Assembly: GCF_900113285.1 (NCBI RefSeq) | Contig: NZ_FOOT01000005.1 | Coordinates: forward strand, 248,001-312,000 | Length of the DNA: 64,000 nt | Direction: 5' to 3' | Origin: Pontibacter chinhatensis | Lineage (GTDB): Bacteria; Bacteroidota; Bacteroidia; Cytophagales; Hymenobacteraceae | Shown here: positions 9,407 to 18,039 of the stretch, one piece after another | Layout: every line of letters begins with the position of its first letter | Numbering within the stretch: the stretch's first letter is position 1 | The notes under the pieces: generated by a model | The model's input: the letters and a program-made list of their open reading frames with translations, nothing else | The model's database searches: none | Told to the model about the DNA's origin: nothing | Made by a program: the position numbers and the translations under genes

Positions 9407-10009
9407 ATGAAAATTTTACTCGTTGGTGGCACCGGCACCATTGGCAAACGCATTTACTGGCGGCTGCAGGACGCACACGAAATCATAACGGCTGGCTCCA
9501 AGAGCGGCGACGTGCAGGTGGACATGACAGACCCGCATTCGATTGAGGAAATGTTCACGAAAACAGGCAAGCTGGACGCGATGGTGGTGGCTGCCGGCGG
9601 TGCGCCCATGGCGCCTGTGCAGGAGCTGACGCAGGAGCACTTTTACGAGGGCATCCGCAGCAAAATGATGGGGCAGATCAACCTGGCGCTCATCGGGCAA
9701 AAGCACCTGAACCCGGGCGGAAGTATAACGCTCACCTCCGGCATTTTATCCGAAGACCCAATAGCACTGGGCGCGGTGCTGAGTACGATAAACAGCGCTG
9801 TTAACGGTTTTGTGATTGGCGCGTCTGGCGAGCTGTTGCGGCAGGGCATCCGCATTAATGTAGTGAGTCCCGGCATCGTGGAAGACTCGGCAGAGGCAAT
9901 TGGCAGTTACTTCCCTGGCCACAACCCGGTGCCGATGGAGCGGGTGGTCAACGGCTACCTGAAAAGTATACTGGGCATCTGCACCGGGCAGGTCATCAAG
10001 GCGTATTAA
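9407..10009 (+). CDS. Short-chain dehydrogenase/reductase-like protein
   Basis: A 200-residue Rossmann-fold protein. The dinucleotide-binding loop is GGTGTIG at residues 7-13; an NNAG-like strand (VVAAGGAP) and the strand with the usual serine (ITLTSG) follow. The classical Tyr-x-x-x-Lys pair is absent: the equivalent position reads L-STI-N before SAVNGF. This matches a short SDR subgroup of about 200 residues lacking the standard catalytic pair, so the reaction is unknown and a non-catalytic or NAD(P)-sensing role is possible. It precedes the aminopeptidase by 69 bases on the same strand. Confidence 0.82.
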   Translation: MKILLVGGTGTIGKRIYWRLQDAHEIITAGSKSGDVQVDMTDPHSIEEMFTKTGKLDAMVVAAGGAPMAPVQELTQEHFYEGIRSKMMGQINLALIGQKHLNPGGSITLTSGILSEDPIALGAVLSTINSAVNGFVIGASGELLRQGIRINVVSPGIVEDSAEAIGSYFPGHNPVPMERVVNGYLKSILGICTGQVIKAY

Positions 10010-10078
10010 ATACCGCTTCCCTGCGCATTTCTCCCCATCTTTCCTTAATTTGCCCGCAACCGAAAAACAACATTCCAC

Positions 10079-11854
10079 ATGACGCATAAAGATAGATTAG
10101 CAGCCATACAGAGCCAGATGCGAGGGGAGGGCGTGAGCGCCTACATCATTCCATCGGCCGATCCACATATTAGCGAGTATGTGCCGGACAGGTACAAGTG
10201 CATCGAGTTTGCCTCCGGTTTTACCGGCTCAGCAGGCACACTGGTGATAACTCCTGACACGGCCTACCTCTGGACAGACGCACGCTACTTTGTACAGGCC
10301 AACGAGCAGCTGGAAGGGACCGGATTTGAGCTGGCGAAACTGCGCGTACAGCACGCCCCGGAGTATATCGATTGGCTGGCGGATCGCCTTCCGGCCGGAG
10401 CCACCGTGGCCTTCGATGCCAAGCTTATCTCGGTAGGGCTGGCACAGCAACTGGAGGCGCAGCTTGTTCCGCTGGGCATCCACATCAACAGCGACCGCGA
10501 CTACCTGGACCCGATCTGGCAAAACAGACCGGACCTTCCTTCGGCTCCTGCTTTTCTGCTGGGCGAAGACGTGGTAGGGGAGTCGCTGGAGAGCAAGCTG
10601 GCGCGCGTGCGGGCGGCCCTAAAAAAGTATAGAGCCGATTACCACCTCATCTCCTCGCTCGACGACATGGCCTGGCTGTTTAACATGCGCGGCTCCGACG
10701 TGAAGTGCAACCCCGTGGTGCTGAGCTTCGCCCTCATCAGCCAGGACAAAGCCATGCTGTTTATCGACACCGCCAAGTTCTCAGAGGAAGACCAGGCAAG
10801 GCTTAAAAAAGCAGGCGTTGAACTGGAAACCTATGATATGATAGAGCGGGCTGTTTCTGCCATCCCCGGCGACAGCATCCTAATAGATCCGCGCCGTAAC
10901 TGCTATGCCCTGTACAAAGAGCTGCCAAAAGAGGTGCGCGTGATTCAGGATACCAACCCGACTACTTTCTTTAAGGCGGCTAAAAACGAGGTGGAGATAG
11001 CCCACACGCGTCAGGCGATGATCAAAGACGGTGTGGCCCTGACCCGCTTCTTTAAATGGCTGGAAGAGAACATCGGCAAGACCCGCATCACCGAGATCTC
11101 CGTGGCAGAAAAAGTGCGTGAGTTCCGGGCAGCGCAGGATGGTTTTATTGGCGAGAGCTTCGATACCATTGCCGGCTACCGAGCGCACGGTGCCCTGCCG
11201 CACTACAAAGCTACACCGGAAAGTGACGCCGAGCTGCAGCCTGAGGGCCTGTTTCTGCTGGATTCGGGCGGACAGTATACTTCCGGCACCACCGATATTA
11301 CGCGTGTAATGTCGCTTGGCAACCTGACCGAGGAAGAAAGTATAGATTATACTTTGGTGTTGAAAGGGATGATAGAAGGCGCCACCGCCCGTTTCCCAAA
11401 AGGCACCAGAGGCTATCAAATCGATGCCATCACCCGCAAGCCGCTCTGGGACTATGCCCGCAACTACGGGCACGGCACCGGCCACGGCGTAGGTTTCTTC
11501 CTGAACGTGCACGAGGGGCCGCATGTGTTCAATCCAACTCCGACAGCAGTGGATATTGAGCTGGGCATGATCACATCGGTAGAGCCTGGCATTTACCGCC
11601 CGGGCAAGCACGGCGTGCGCATCGAGAACCTGGTGCTGACTGTGCCGGACGAGGCGAATGATTTCGGCGAGTTCTATACTTTCGAGCACCTCACGCTGGC
11701 TTTGATTGATACCACGCCGGTTAAAAAAGAACTGTTGGAGGCGCACCAGATCAAATGGCTGAACGAGTACCACCAGCAGGTAGTAGAAAAGCTCGGCCCA
11801 CACCTGACCGAGGACGAACTGGCCTGGCTGAAGGAGAAAGCGAAGCCGATATAG
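10079..11854 (+). CDS. Xaa-Pro aminopeptidase (M24B, aminopeptidase P family)
   Basis: A 591-residue cytosolic dimetal peptidase that removes N-terminal residues preceding proline. Two creatinase-like N-terminal domains are followed by the pita-bread catalytic domain. The five metal ligands are all present: Asp395 (LLDSGG), Asp406 (TTDITR), His469 (GTGHGVG), Glu502 (SVEPGIY) and Glu516 (RIENL). The length fits the long three-domain form also found in eukaryotic XPNPEP1. The start ATG at 10079 gives the usual MTHKDRLAAIQSQM N-terminus. Several AAGTATA motifs lie inside, for example the Ser-Ile and Tyr-Thr-Leu codons near 11339-11357. Confidence 0.93.
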   Translation: MTHKDRLAAIQSQMRGEGVSAYIIPSADPHISEYVPDRYKCIEFASGFTGSAGTLVITPDTAYLWTDARYFVQANEQLEGTGFELAKLRVQHAPEYIDWLADRLPAGATVAFDAKLISVGLAQQLEAQLVPLGIHINSDRDYLDPIWQNRPDLPSAPAFLLGEDVVGESLESKLARVRAALKKYRADYHLISSLDDMAWLFNMRGSDVKCNPVVLSFALISQDKAMLFIDTAKFSEEDQARLKKAGVELETYDMIERAVSAIPGDSILIDPRRNCYALYKELPKEVRVIQDTNPTTFFKAAKNEVEIAHTRQAMIKDGVALTRFFKWLEENIGKTRITEISVAEKVREFRAAQDGFIGESFDTIAGYRAHGALPHYKATPESDAELQPEGLFLLDSGGQYTSGTTDITRVMSLGNLTEEESIDYTLVLKGMIEGATARFPKGTRGYQIDAITRKPLWDYARNYGHGTGHGVGFFLNVHEGPHVFNPTPTAVDIELGMITSVEPGIYRPGKHGVRIENLVLTVPDEANDFGEFYTFEHLTLALIDTTPVKKELLEAHQIKWLNEYHQQVVEKLGPHLTEDELAWLKEKAKPI

Positions 11855-11906
11855 ATTTAGGTAACTCCCTCACCTGGGAACAGGGGAGGGAGTTTATACT
11901 TTGCCG

Positions 11907-12526
11907 GGGCCGGGTCCAACCACCCCTGGCCCCTCCTTGGCCAAGGAGGGGAGCCTATGATTACTGAGGTTGAAGTATAAGTTGTATAGGCGGAGGTGTT
12001 ACGCGGACAGGTCGCGACCTGTCCCTACAAAGTATAAACTCAGCAACAGATTATCATCCCCCTGCCCCCTACGAAGGGGGACTTGGGTTCAAGTTGCATT
12101 AGCAACGGCTATCGAACTGCTTCCCAGTTTTTCTGGGAGGCGCCTTGTGAGATCCGGTGCCCGCCAAGGGCAGCCGCAGCGCAGCGGAGGCAGGAGGGAA
12201 CACAGCGCCGAGCAGGAAAACGAGGCCTCCCGGCCTGGGAGGGCAGAAAGTATACTATGAAACGAGCCGTTGGTGGGAACTAGAGGAGGAACGGTGGTTT
12301 GAAAGTATAGCTTGGTTCAAGCTACAGGAAGCAGGGGCTAATGGAGGAAATCGCCAAGTATAAAAAGACACGAGCAGCAAGCTCGCGCCGGCGAAAGTAT
12401 AAATCAGCAAGTATAGCTCAAGTATAAAGTATAGCCAAAGTATAAATATGGCTTTTCAAGCCAGTTGGGTTGCAAACACAACACTATAGTAGGCACGGGT
12501 TGCAAACCCGCGCCAGCGGAAAGTAT
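11907..12526. repeat. Composite intergenic repeat, copy 3 (inverted: C-F-B-A)
   Basis: Fills most of the 684-base gap 11855-12538. Module C is inverted at about 11909-11953 (ccgggtccaacc ... ccttggccaagg). Palindrome F (GGACAGGTCGCGACCTGTCC, perfect 20 bases) is at 12005-12024, and a ccccctacgaaggggg hairpin at about 12065-12080. Inverted module B, about 12106-12345, has cgaggcctcccggcct at 12221-12236. Inverted module A is at about 12442-12520. No D unit. Clusters of AAGTATA occupy 12290-12450. The block ends only about 13 bases before the GNAT start codon, so it probably contributes the 5' leader of that gene. Confidence 0.8.
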
Positions 12527-12538
12527 TTCCACACCAAC

Positions 12539-12976
12539 ATGCAGATAAAAGAAATAACAGCCGAAGAAACCTGGCAGCTTAGGCGTGACGTGATGTGGCC
12601 GGAAAAGGACATCAGCTACGTGCAGTTGCCGGAGGATAAAGAAGGCCAGCACTTTGGTTTATACTTATCCGGCGAGCTGGTATCGGTGGTGTCGCTGTTT
12701 GCGGCGGGGCAGCGGGCGCAGTTTCGCAAATTTGCTACCTTGCCGCAGTACCAAGGCAGAGGCTATGGCTCCCAGCTGTTGCAGCACCTTATCTGGCAGG
12801 CGGCAACACAAGGTATCACGAAGCTCTGGTGCAACGCCCGCCAGGAAAAAACTTCGTTCTACAGGCGCTTTGGCCTGCAAGAATCAAATCACACGTTTGT
12901 GAAAGACGGTAAAAGTTATGTGGTGATGGAGGGAAGTATAGCCGCACCACCAAAGTCAGGAAGCGCAGCCAGATAG
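12539..12976 (+). CDS. GNAT family N-acetyltransferase
   Basis: A 145-residue acetyltransferase. The acetyl-CoA loop is YQGRGYGSQLL (Q/R-x-x-G-x-G/A), following the strand FRKFATLP. C-terminal features KLWCNARQEKTSFYRRFGL are typical of the fold. I start at ATG 12539 (MQIKEITAEETW); the upstream in-frame start at 12470 would read through composite repeat copy 3. The acceptor substrate is unknown. The gene ends three bases before the exonuclease start, so it probably heads a three-gene transcription unit with 12980-13684 and 13681-15588. Confidence 0.85.
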   Translation: MQIKEITAEETWQLRRDVMWPEKDISYVQLPEDKEGQHFGLYLSGELVSVVSLFAAGQRAQFRKFATLPQYQGRGYGSQLLQHLIWQAATQGITKLWCNARQEKTSFYRRFGLQESNHTFVKDGKSYVVMEGSIAAPPKSGSAAR

Positions 12977-12979
12977 CCT

Positions 12980-13684
12980 ATGCGGGAATTTATACTTTTC
13001 ATAGACACCGAAACCACCGGCATTCCGCTCGATTGGGACGCGCCTTATTCCGACAATGAGAGCTGGCCCTACTCTGTGCAGATTGCCTGGTCGGTGTATA
13101 ACCGGCAGGGGCAGGAGCTCAAATCCGAGAACCACTACATTTATGAGCCGGAGCTCGTAATATCTGAGGCTTCGGAGCGCATACACGGCATTACGAAGGC
13201 CTTTTTGGAGGAGCGGGGGGAACGCAGAAAGGATGTGCTCCTGCTGCTGACGCAGGATTTAAAGCAGTACAAGCCTTTGGTGGTGGGGCACTTCATGCAG
13301 CTGGATTACCACATGCTCGGGGTTGGGTTTCACCGGGCGAATCTGCCTAACCCATTGCCCGGCCTGCCGACTTTCTGCACCATGAAGGCCTCTGCCAGTT
13401 TCCTGCTTCGCCAGCAACAATGCTTTCTGAGGCTGGGCGAGCTGTATGAGCGGCTGTTTCATAAACCCCTGGAGCGCCAACACGACGCCGCCGTAGATGC
13501 CCAAGCCACGGCAGCCTGTTTCTTTAAGCTGCTCGAGCAGGGCGATATCACCGAAGATACCATCCGGCAGCAACAGACAGCGCGACAGGAAGTGGTGAAA
13601 GCCCCGGAGCCTCGCACTAACAGTATACTGTTGCTGCTACTTGCCATCGTTATACTTGCTGTTTTACTCATCTTACTGATATGA
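12980..13684 (+). CDS. DEDDh 3'-5' exonuclease with a C-terminal membrane helix
   Basis: A 234-residue DnaQ/epsilon-like exonuclease. Exo I is FIDTETTG (Asp9, Glu11), Exo II is VGHFMQLDYHML with its Asp, and Exo III is QHDAAVDAQAT with His and Asp, so all DEDDh residues are present. After the nuclease domain (about 1-190) comes a linker, then a very hydrophobic C-terminal stretch (SILLLLLAIVILAVLLILLI) that reads as a tail anchor. That is unusual for a DnaQ-type enzyme and would place the nuclease at the inner membrane. Its stop overlaps the start of the cNMP/CBS/nucleotidyltransferase gene by four bases (ATGA), indicating coupling. Confidence 0.87.
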   Translation: MREFILFIDTETTGIPLDWDAPYSDNESWPYSVQIAWSVYNRQGQELKSENHYIYEPELVISEASERIHGITKAFLEERGERRKDVLLLLTQDLKQYKPLVVGHFMQLDYHMLGVGFHRANLPNPLPGLPTFCTMKASASFLLRQQQCFLRLGELYERLFHKPLERQHDAAVDAQATAACFFKLLEQGDITEDTIRQQQTARQEVVKAPEPRTNSILLLLLAIVILAVLLILLI

Positions 13685-15588
13685 CGGACAAACTAACGTT
13701 TCTGAAAACGGTAAAGCCTTTCAACCTGCTGCCCGAAGAGGTGCTGCGGGGCGTGGCCGATTTGCTGCAGGAGGTGCGGTATACCAAAGACACGGCCCTT
13801 TACCACCAGGAGGTAACCAAGATGAAAGGGGTGGACCTGATAGCGGCCGGCGAGTATGAGAGCTTTTTTTACGACAGTGAACAGAACAAGCGGGTGGTGG
13901 AGCAACATCATAGCGGTTACTGCTACGGCGGCATTTCGGTGCTGCTGAACCGCAAGCGCTCACTCCGCTCGGTTATCGCCCAAAAAGGTACGCTGGTATA
14001 CTTCCTGCCGCGCCGCGATTTCCGGCAGCTGTGCCAGGGCTACGAGAACTTCTTCCACCATTTTACGGCAGAGTTTGGCCGCCGCATGCTCAACGATGAG
14101 TTTGCCCACTTTGTAAAGAAACCCACCGCCTTTGAGGATAACTTTATCTCCTCCGACCAGCTCTACTCGCGCAAGATAGAGTCGCTGGTGTACCGCGAGC
14201 TGGTGGTTTGCCACGCCGGAACCCCGGTGTACGAGGCTGCCCGCATGATGGCCGAAAAGAAGGTGAGCTGCCTGTTTGTGCAGGACGCGCAGGGACAAAT
14301 TATCGGTTACCTCACCGACATCACCATCCGCGATAACGTAGTGGCAAGCCAGGTGAGCGTGCAGGAGCCGGTGCACGGGGTGATGGATAACCCAATTGTA
14401 AGTATAAACAAGCAGGCGTTTGTGTATGAGGCCATCCTGTTGATGTTCCATACCAAAACCCGTTACCTGCTGGTGGAGGATAATGGGCAGTATGTGGGCT
14501 TCCTGAGCCGTAACAAACTGCTGAGCGAGCAGGCGCAGTCGCCGTTCGTGTTCATACAATCCGTAAAGCTGGCGCAGTCGGTGCAGGAGCTAAGGCGCAA
14601 GTGGGAGAAAGTGCCGGAAATCGTATACCAGCTCCTGGACAGGGGCGTGAAGCCTGAGATTGTGAACCAGGTGATAACGACTGTTTCGGACACGATTACC
14701 ACCAAAGTGATTGAGGGGGTGATAGACGAGATGGGCACACCGCCTGCCAAGTTTGCGTTTATGGTGCTGGGCAGCGAGGGGCGCAAAGAGCAGACCCTGA
14801 ACACCGACCAGGATAACGCCATCATTTACGAGGACAAGGCCAATGAGCAGCGCGAGCTGGTGCGGGAGTATTTCCTGCGCTTCGCCGAGCAAGTGTCGGA
14901 GCGGCTCGACATGATAGGCTTTAGCTTTTGCAAGGGCGGTTTTATGGCCAAAAACCCCAAATGGACGCATTCGCTCTCGCACTGGAAGCGCAACTATAGC
15001 AGCTGGATGAAAGAGCCGGACCCGGAAACGGTGATGAAATTCTCCACTTTCTTCGATTGCCGTTACATTTATGGGGAGGCTTCTATTATAGATGAGCTGC
15101 GGGAGTACCTGGACCAGGAACTGCAGGAGCCATTGGGTAGATTCCTCTACCACATGGCCAAAAACGCGCTGCAGTACGTGCCGCCGCTCACCTTTTTCAA
15201 AAACATCAAAACCTTTACCAAGGGGGGGCAGGAGGTGTTCGACATCAAGAAAACCATGACTCCCATTGTGGACCTGGTGCGAGTGTACGCGCTTAAGAAC
15301 CGGATTTTCAAAACCAACACCGGAGAGCGGCTCGAAGCCTTACGGGCCATGGGCGAGTTTACGGATGCCGATTACCACGAACTAATGCATTCCTACTACT
15401 ACCTCATGAGCCTACGCCTGAAAAAGCAGGCGGTGCAAATCATCCACGACAAAGCGGAGCCGGACAACTTTATTGATGTGCGTGGCCTGACCAAAATTGA
15501 GCAGGTTACCCTGAAGGAGATTTTCAAGACCATCGCCAACTTCCAGGCAAGTATAAAGCTCAAGTTCACTAACTCGCTGCAGGGTTAA
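13681..15588 (+). CDS. cNMP-binding/CBS/DUF294 nucleotidyltransferase-like protein
   Basis: A 635-residue cytosolic regulator-type protein. Residues about 10-140 form a cyclic-nucleotide-binding-like barrel; about 160-290 hold two CBS motifs (PVYEAARMMAEKKVSCLFV, QAFVYEAILLMFHTKTRYLLV). From about 340 there is a GlnD/DUF294 nucleotidyltransferase domain with LGSEGRKEQTLNTDQDNA (Gly-Ser plus the Asp-x-Asp pair), then a substrate-binding helical domain. The family is known next to or fused with DnaQ-like exonucleases; here it overlaps one by four bases. Ligand and modified substrate are unknown. A bidirectional terminator follows at 15593-15621. Confidence 0.88.
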   Translation: MTDKLTFLKTVKPFNLLPEEVLRGVADLLQEVRYTKDTALYHQEVTKMKGVDLIAAGEYESFFYDSEQNKRVVEQHHSGYCYGGISVLLNRKRSLRSVIAQKGTLVYFLPRRDFRQLCQGYENFFHHFTAEFGRRMLNDEFAHFVKKPTAFEDNFISSDQLYSRKIESLVYRELVVCHAGTPVYEAARMMAEKKVSCLFVQDAQGQIIGYLTDITIRDNVVASQVSVQEPVHGVMDNPIVSINKQAFVYEAILLMFHTKTRYLLVEDNGQYVGFLSRNKLLSEQAQSPFVFIQSVKLAQSVQELRRKWEKVPEIVYQLLDRGVKPEIVNQVITTVSDTITTKVIEGVIDEMGTPPAKFAFMVLGSEGRKEQTLNTDQDNAIIYEDKANEQRELVREYFLRFAEQVSERLDMIGFSFCKGGFMAKNPKWTHSLSHWKRNYSSWMKEPDPETVMKFSTFFDCRYIYGEASIIDELREYLDQELQEPLGRFLYHMAKNALQYVPPLTFFKNIKTFTKGGQEVFDIKKTMTPIVDLVRVYALKNRIFKTNTGERLEALRAMGEFTDADYHELMHSYYYLMSLRLKKQAVQIIHDKAEPDNFIDVRGLTKIEQVTLKEIFKTIANFQASIKLKFTNSLQG

Positions 15589-15592
15589 AAAG

Positions 15593-15621
15593 AACAGGCT
15601 ACCCCTTTAGGATAGCCTGTT
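15593..15621. terminator. Bidirectional terminator hairpin
   Basis: AACAGGCTA (15593-15601) pairs with TAGCCTGTT (15613-15621) around an 11-base loop, with an A-rich left and T-rich right flank. It lies in the 39-base gap between convergent genes ending at 15588 and 15628, so it can serve both strands. Confidence 0.8.
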
Positions 15622-15627
15622 TTGTTC

Positions 15628-17709
15628 TTATTTATTTACCACAAGCCGGATTGTTTGTACTTCATCTGAAGTTATCAGCCGGAGGTAATACACCCCTTTG
15701 GGCAGGCGGGAGGCATCGAGTTGCTGCTGCATCTCCTGACCAGCCTCGCCTGTGCCTCTGGCCAGTTGCTTAACAAACAAACCGTTAGCGGTATATAGCT
15801 CTATCCTGAAAGCTCCAGCTTCCTGCAGAGTCCATACGATGTCGGCCAGGGAATTGATAGGATTAGGGTACACGATGAGGCCAGGCGCAGCGTAGTCTGG
15901 CTGTTTAGAGTCGCAAACCCCTAGCTTATCTTCTGGATGATGTTTCAGATGTGCGGCCACTGCGTTAGGAGGAATACAGATGGCCCTGCCGCGATGGCAA
16001 AGGGTTACTTTGTTGTTGCCACAACGCACGTCAATCACCTCTATCTCAATGGATGCAGTTGCCCAGCAGGTGCCGTTATAGGCTGTCACCGTGAAACTGT
16101 ACGTACCGGGAGCAGTCGGCGTGAAGACAGGATTGGCAATGGAGGCATCGCTTAGTCCTGCAGCCGGGCTCCACACATACCTTTCTGCACCACTGGCCAC
16201 CAGCTGTACGCTTTGCGGACCGTAGCCCAGGTAAATGGTTGTAGGAGGACCGCCTGTGTATACATTAGAAGTAGGCACCACTGCGATGGATGGGGTAGGA
16301 GCCGTGCAGGGCGCTTCGGGGCTAAGTTTTACGATCCAGTAGTCGTAGGACTCCCCACGATTGGGCTCGCTCTTGTCACCACTGATGCCAGAGGTAGAGC
16401 TCCCGGCAAGCAGGTATCCTCCTGTGGTAGCCTCTACTATTTCCGCAAGTACTTCTCCGCTTTCACCTCCTATGGTTCTATCCCACAGCTTGTTCCCTGT
16501 ACTGTCAATTTTGACTATCCACATATCGGAGCTTCCTTTGCTGTCCTCGCTTTTCTCTCCCGAGACATCTGACTCTGATTCCCCACCTAGCAAATACCCT
16601 CCGTCGCTGGTTTGTACCATATCGGATAGCTCATCGGAATCACTGCCTCCGTAGGTTCGGTCCCATTCTTTGTTACCTAGGCTATCAGTTTTTACGATCC
16701 AGTAGTCGCCAAATTCTCCACCCCGGAATTCCTCACTTTTATCACCACCAATACCGGAGCCTGACGAACCACCGAGTAAATAACCCCCATCCTGTGTCTG
16801 TATTACATCAGAAAGGTAATCTGCCAGCAAGCCTCCATAAGTCTTGTCCCATTCTTTATTTCCTTCAGTATCAATTTTGACTATCCAATAGTCGTTCCCC
16901 ATCCCGAAATCGATATCGTTTCCTCTGTGAGGCGCACTTTTTTCACCAGAAACGTCAGATTCAGAGGAACCTCCCAAAATATAGCCTCCATCGGTAGTAG
17001 GTTTTAGGCTGATCAAAATATCTGAGTAATTTCCCCCGTAGGTTCTGTCCCACAACTTGTTTCCGTCAGCGTCTATTTTTAGAACCCAGAAGTCAGTTTC
17101 TCCTCTGGAGGCTTCGCTTTTATCACCACTTATTCCGGAGCCTGACCTACCTCCAAGTATATACCCGCCGTCACTGGTTTGTTGGATTTCTGACAGTGAT
17201 TCGGAATCGCTGCCTCCAAAAGTCCTGTCCCATTCCACCTGGCCGTTCTTGTCTACCTTTACCACCCAAAAGTCAAAGCCCCCTCTTGAGTCTTCGGATT
17301 TATCTCCGCTTGCGACGGAGAGGCTGTTACCACCTAAGATGTAGCCGCCATCACTCGTCTGCTTTATGTCCTGCAACTCATCCCGGCCGCTTCCTCCTAT
17401 GGTTCGGTCCCACTCCTTGTTGCCCAAAGGATCTATTTTTACAATCCAAAAGTCTTCTTCTCCTTTCAATGGCTCGCTTTTTTCTCCGCTCACACCAGAT
17501 GAGGAGGTGCCGCCAAGAATGTAGCCTCCATCTGTTGTCTGTTCTGCATGGCGAAGTAAATCCCGAGCTTCCCCTCCGTAAGTTTTGTCCCATTCTATTT
17601 CTTGTGCTTTGGAGGCAAAAGCGAGGAGCATTATCAGACAGATGAGTAAGTGTCTAAGGAAATTGTTAGGGCGCATAAAGGCCATCGAGTATTGAAACTG
17701 TGTTCTCAT
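15628..17709 (-). CDS. T9SS-secreted protein with seven DGGYILGG repeats
   Basis: A 693-residue exported protein. A signal peptide ends near SKAQE; internal starts at residues 9 or 12 are also possible. Seven repeats of about 55-65 residues follow, each running W-D-[RK]-T-[YFI]-G-G ... [TQ]-DGGY-[IL]-LGG-S ... SGxKSE ... D-[YF]-W-[IV]-VK-[IV]-D, probably a beta-propeller or solenoid. Next come an Ig/PKD-like segment, a Cys/His motif VTLCHRGRAICIPPNAV...AHLKHH...LGVC, and a C-terminal type A sorting domain (YPNPINSLADI ... LPKGVYYLRLIT) directing export by the type IX system. Function is unknown; surface or released. Confidence 0.88.
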   Translation of the reverse strand: MRTQFQYSMAFMRPNNFLRHLLICLIMLLAFASKAQEIEWDKTYGGEARDLLRHAEQTTDGGYILGGTSSSGVSGEKSEPLKGEEDFWIVKIDPLGNKEWDRTIGGSGRDELQDIKQTSDGGYILGGNSLSVASGDKSEDSRGGFDFWVVKVDKNGQVEWDRTFGGSDSESLSEIQQTSDGGYILGGRSGSGISGDKSEASRGETDFWVLKIDADGNKLWDRTYGGNYSDILISLKPTTDGGYILGGSSESDVSGEKSAPHRGNDIDFGMGNDYWIVKIDTEGNKEWDKTYGGLLADYLSDVIQTQDGGYLLGGSSGSGIGGDKSEEFRGGEFGDYWIVKTDSLGNKEWDRTYGGSDSDELSDMVQTSDGGYLLGGESESDVSGEKSEDSKGSSDMWIVKIDSTGNKLWDRTIGGESGEVLAEIVEATTGGYLLAGSSTSGISGDKSEPNRGESYDYWIVKLSPEAPCTAPTPSIAVVPTSNVYTGGPPTTIYLGYGPQSVQLVASGAERYVWSPAAGLSDASIANPVFTPTAPGTYSFTVTAYNGTCWATASIEIEVIDVRCGNNKVTLCHRGRAICIPPNAVAAHLKHHPEDKLGVCDSKQPDYAAPGLIVYPNPINSLADIVWTLQEAGAFRIELYTANGLFVKQLARGTGEAGQEMQQQLDASRLPKGVYYLRLITSDEVQTIRLVVNK

Positions 17710-18039
17710 AGTTTAAATATTTAGGTTTAGCAATTTTCTGTTAGCGAGTTAAACTCTCTGGTAATAGCTGTCGCCCATTGAGGGAAAAGCATGATCGGCT
17801 TTTAGAGATGCCAGATGATGCGCCTGCTTAAAGATGAATGCAGAAGGGTGAAGGAAGGCTTAGTATAGAAGTAGTATAGCAATGTTTTTAATATACATAT
17901 ATTGAGAAAATATTGATTATAATAAATAGCGGAAGCCTCACTTTTCCTAGTAAAGTATAGCTTTTAGCTATTAAATCATTTTTGCTGCCGTACCTTTGCC
18001 AGCTGTTCCATACCTGGAGCAGAGAATCTGATAGAAGGA
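17710..18039. other. Intergenic region, AT-rich, divergent promoters
   Basis: A 330-base gap between divergent genes. It holds no composite repeat and no gene. The last 130 bases are AT-rich, with one AAGTATA near 17953 and a good -7 box for the rightward transporter at 17991-17998. I see no conserved operator or RNA structure. Confidence 0.6.
17991..17998 (+). promoter_or_regulatory. -7 promoter box for the AEC transporter
   Basis: TACCTTTG fits TAnnTTTG exactly and is followed by C, as in other promoters in the window (TACCTTTGC). It lies 41 bases before the ATG at 18040. The -33 element is not clear. Confidence 0.5.

Noticed and set aside
12470..12538. A 23-residue N-terminal extension of the GNAT protein
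   Set aside because: It translates repeat module A sequence; the ATG at 12539 gives the normal domain start.
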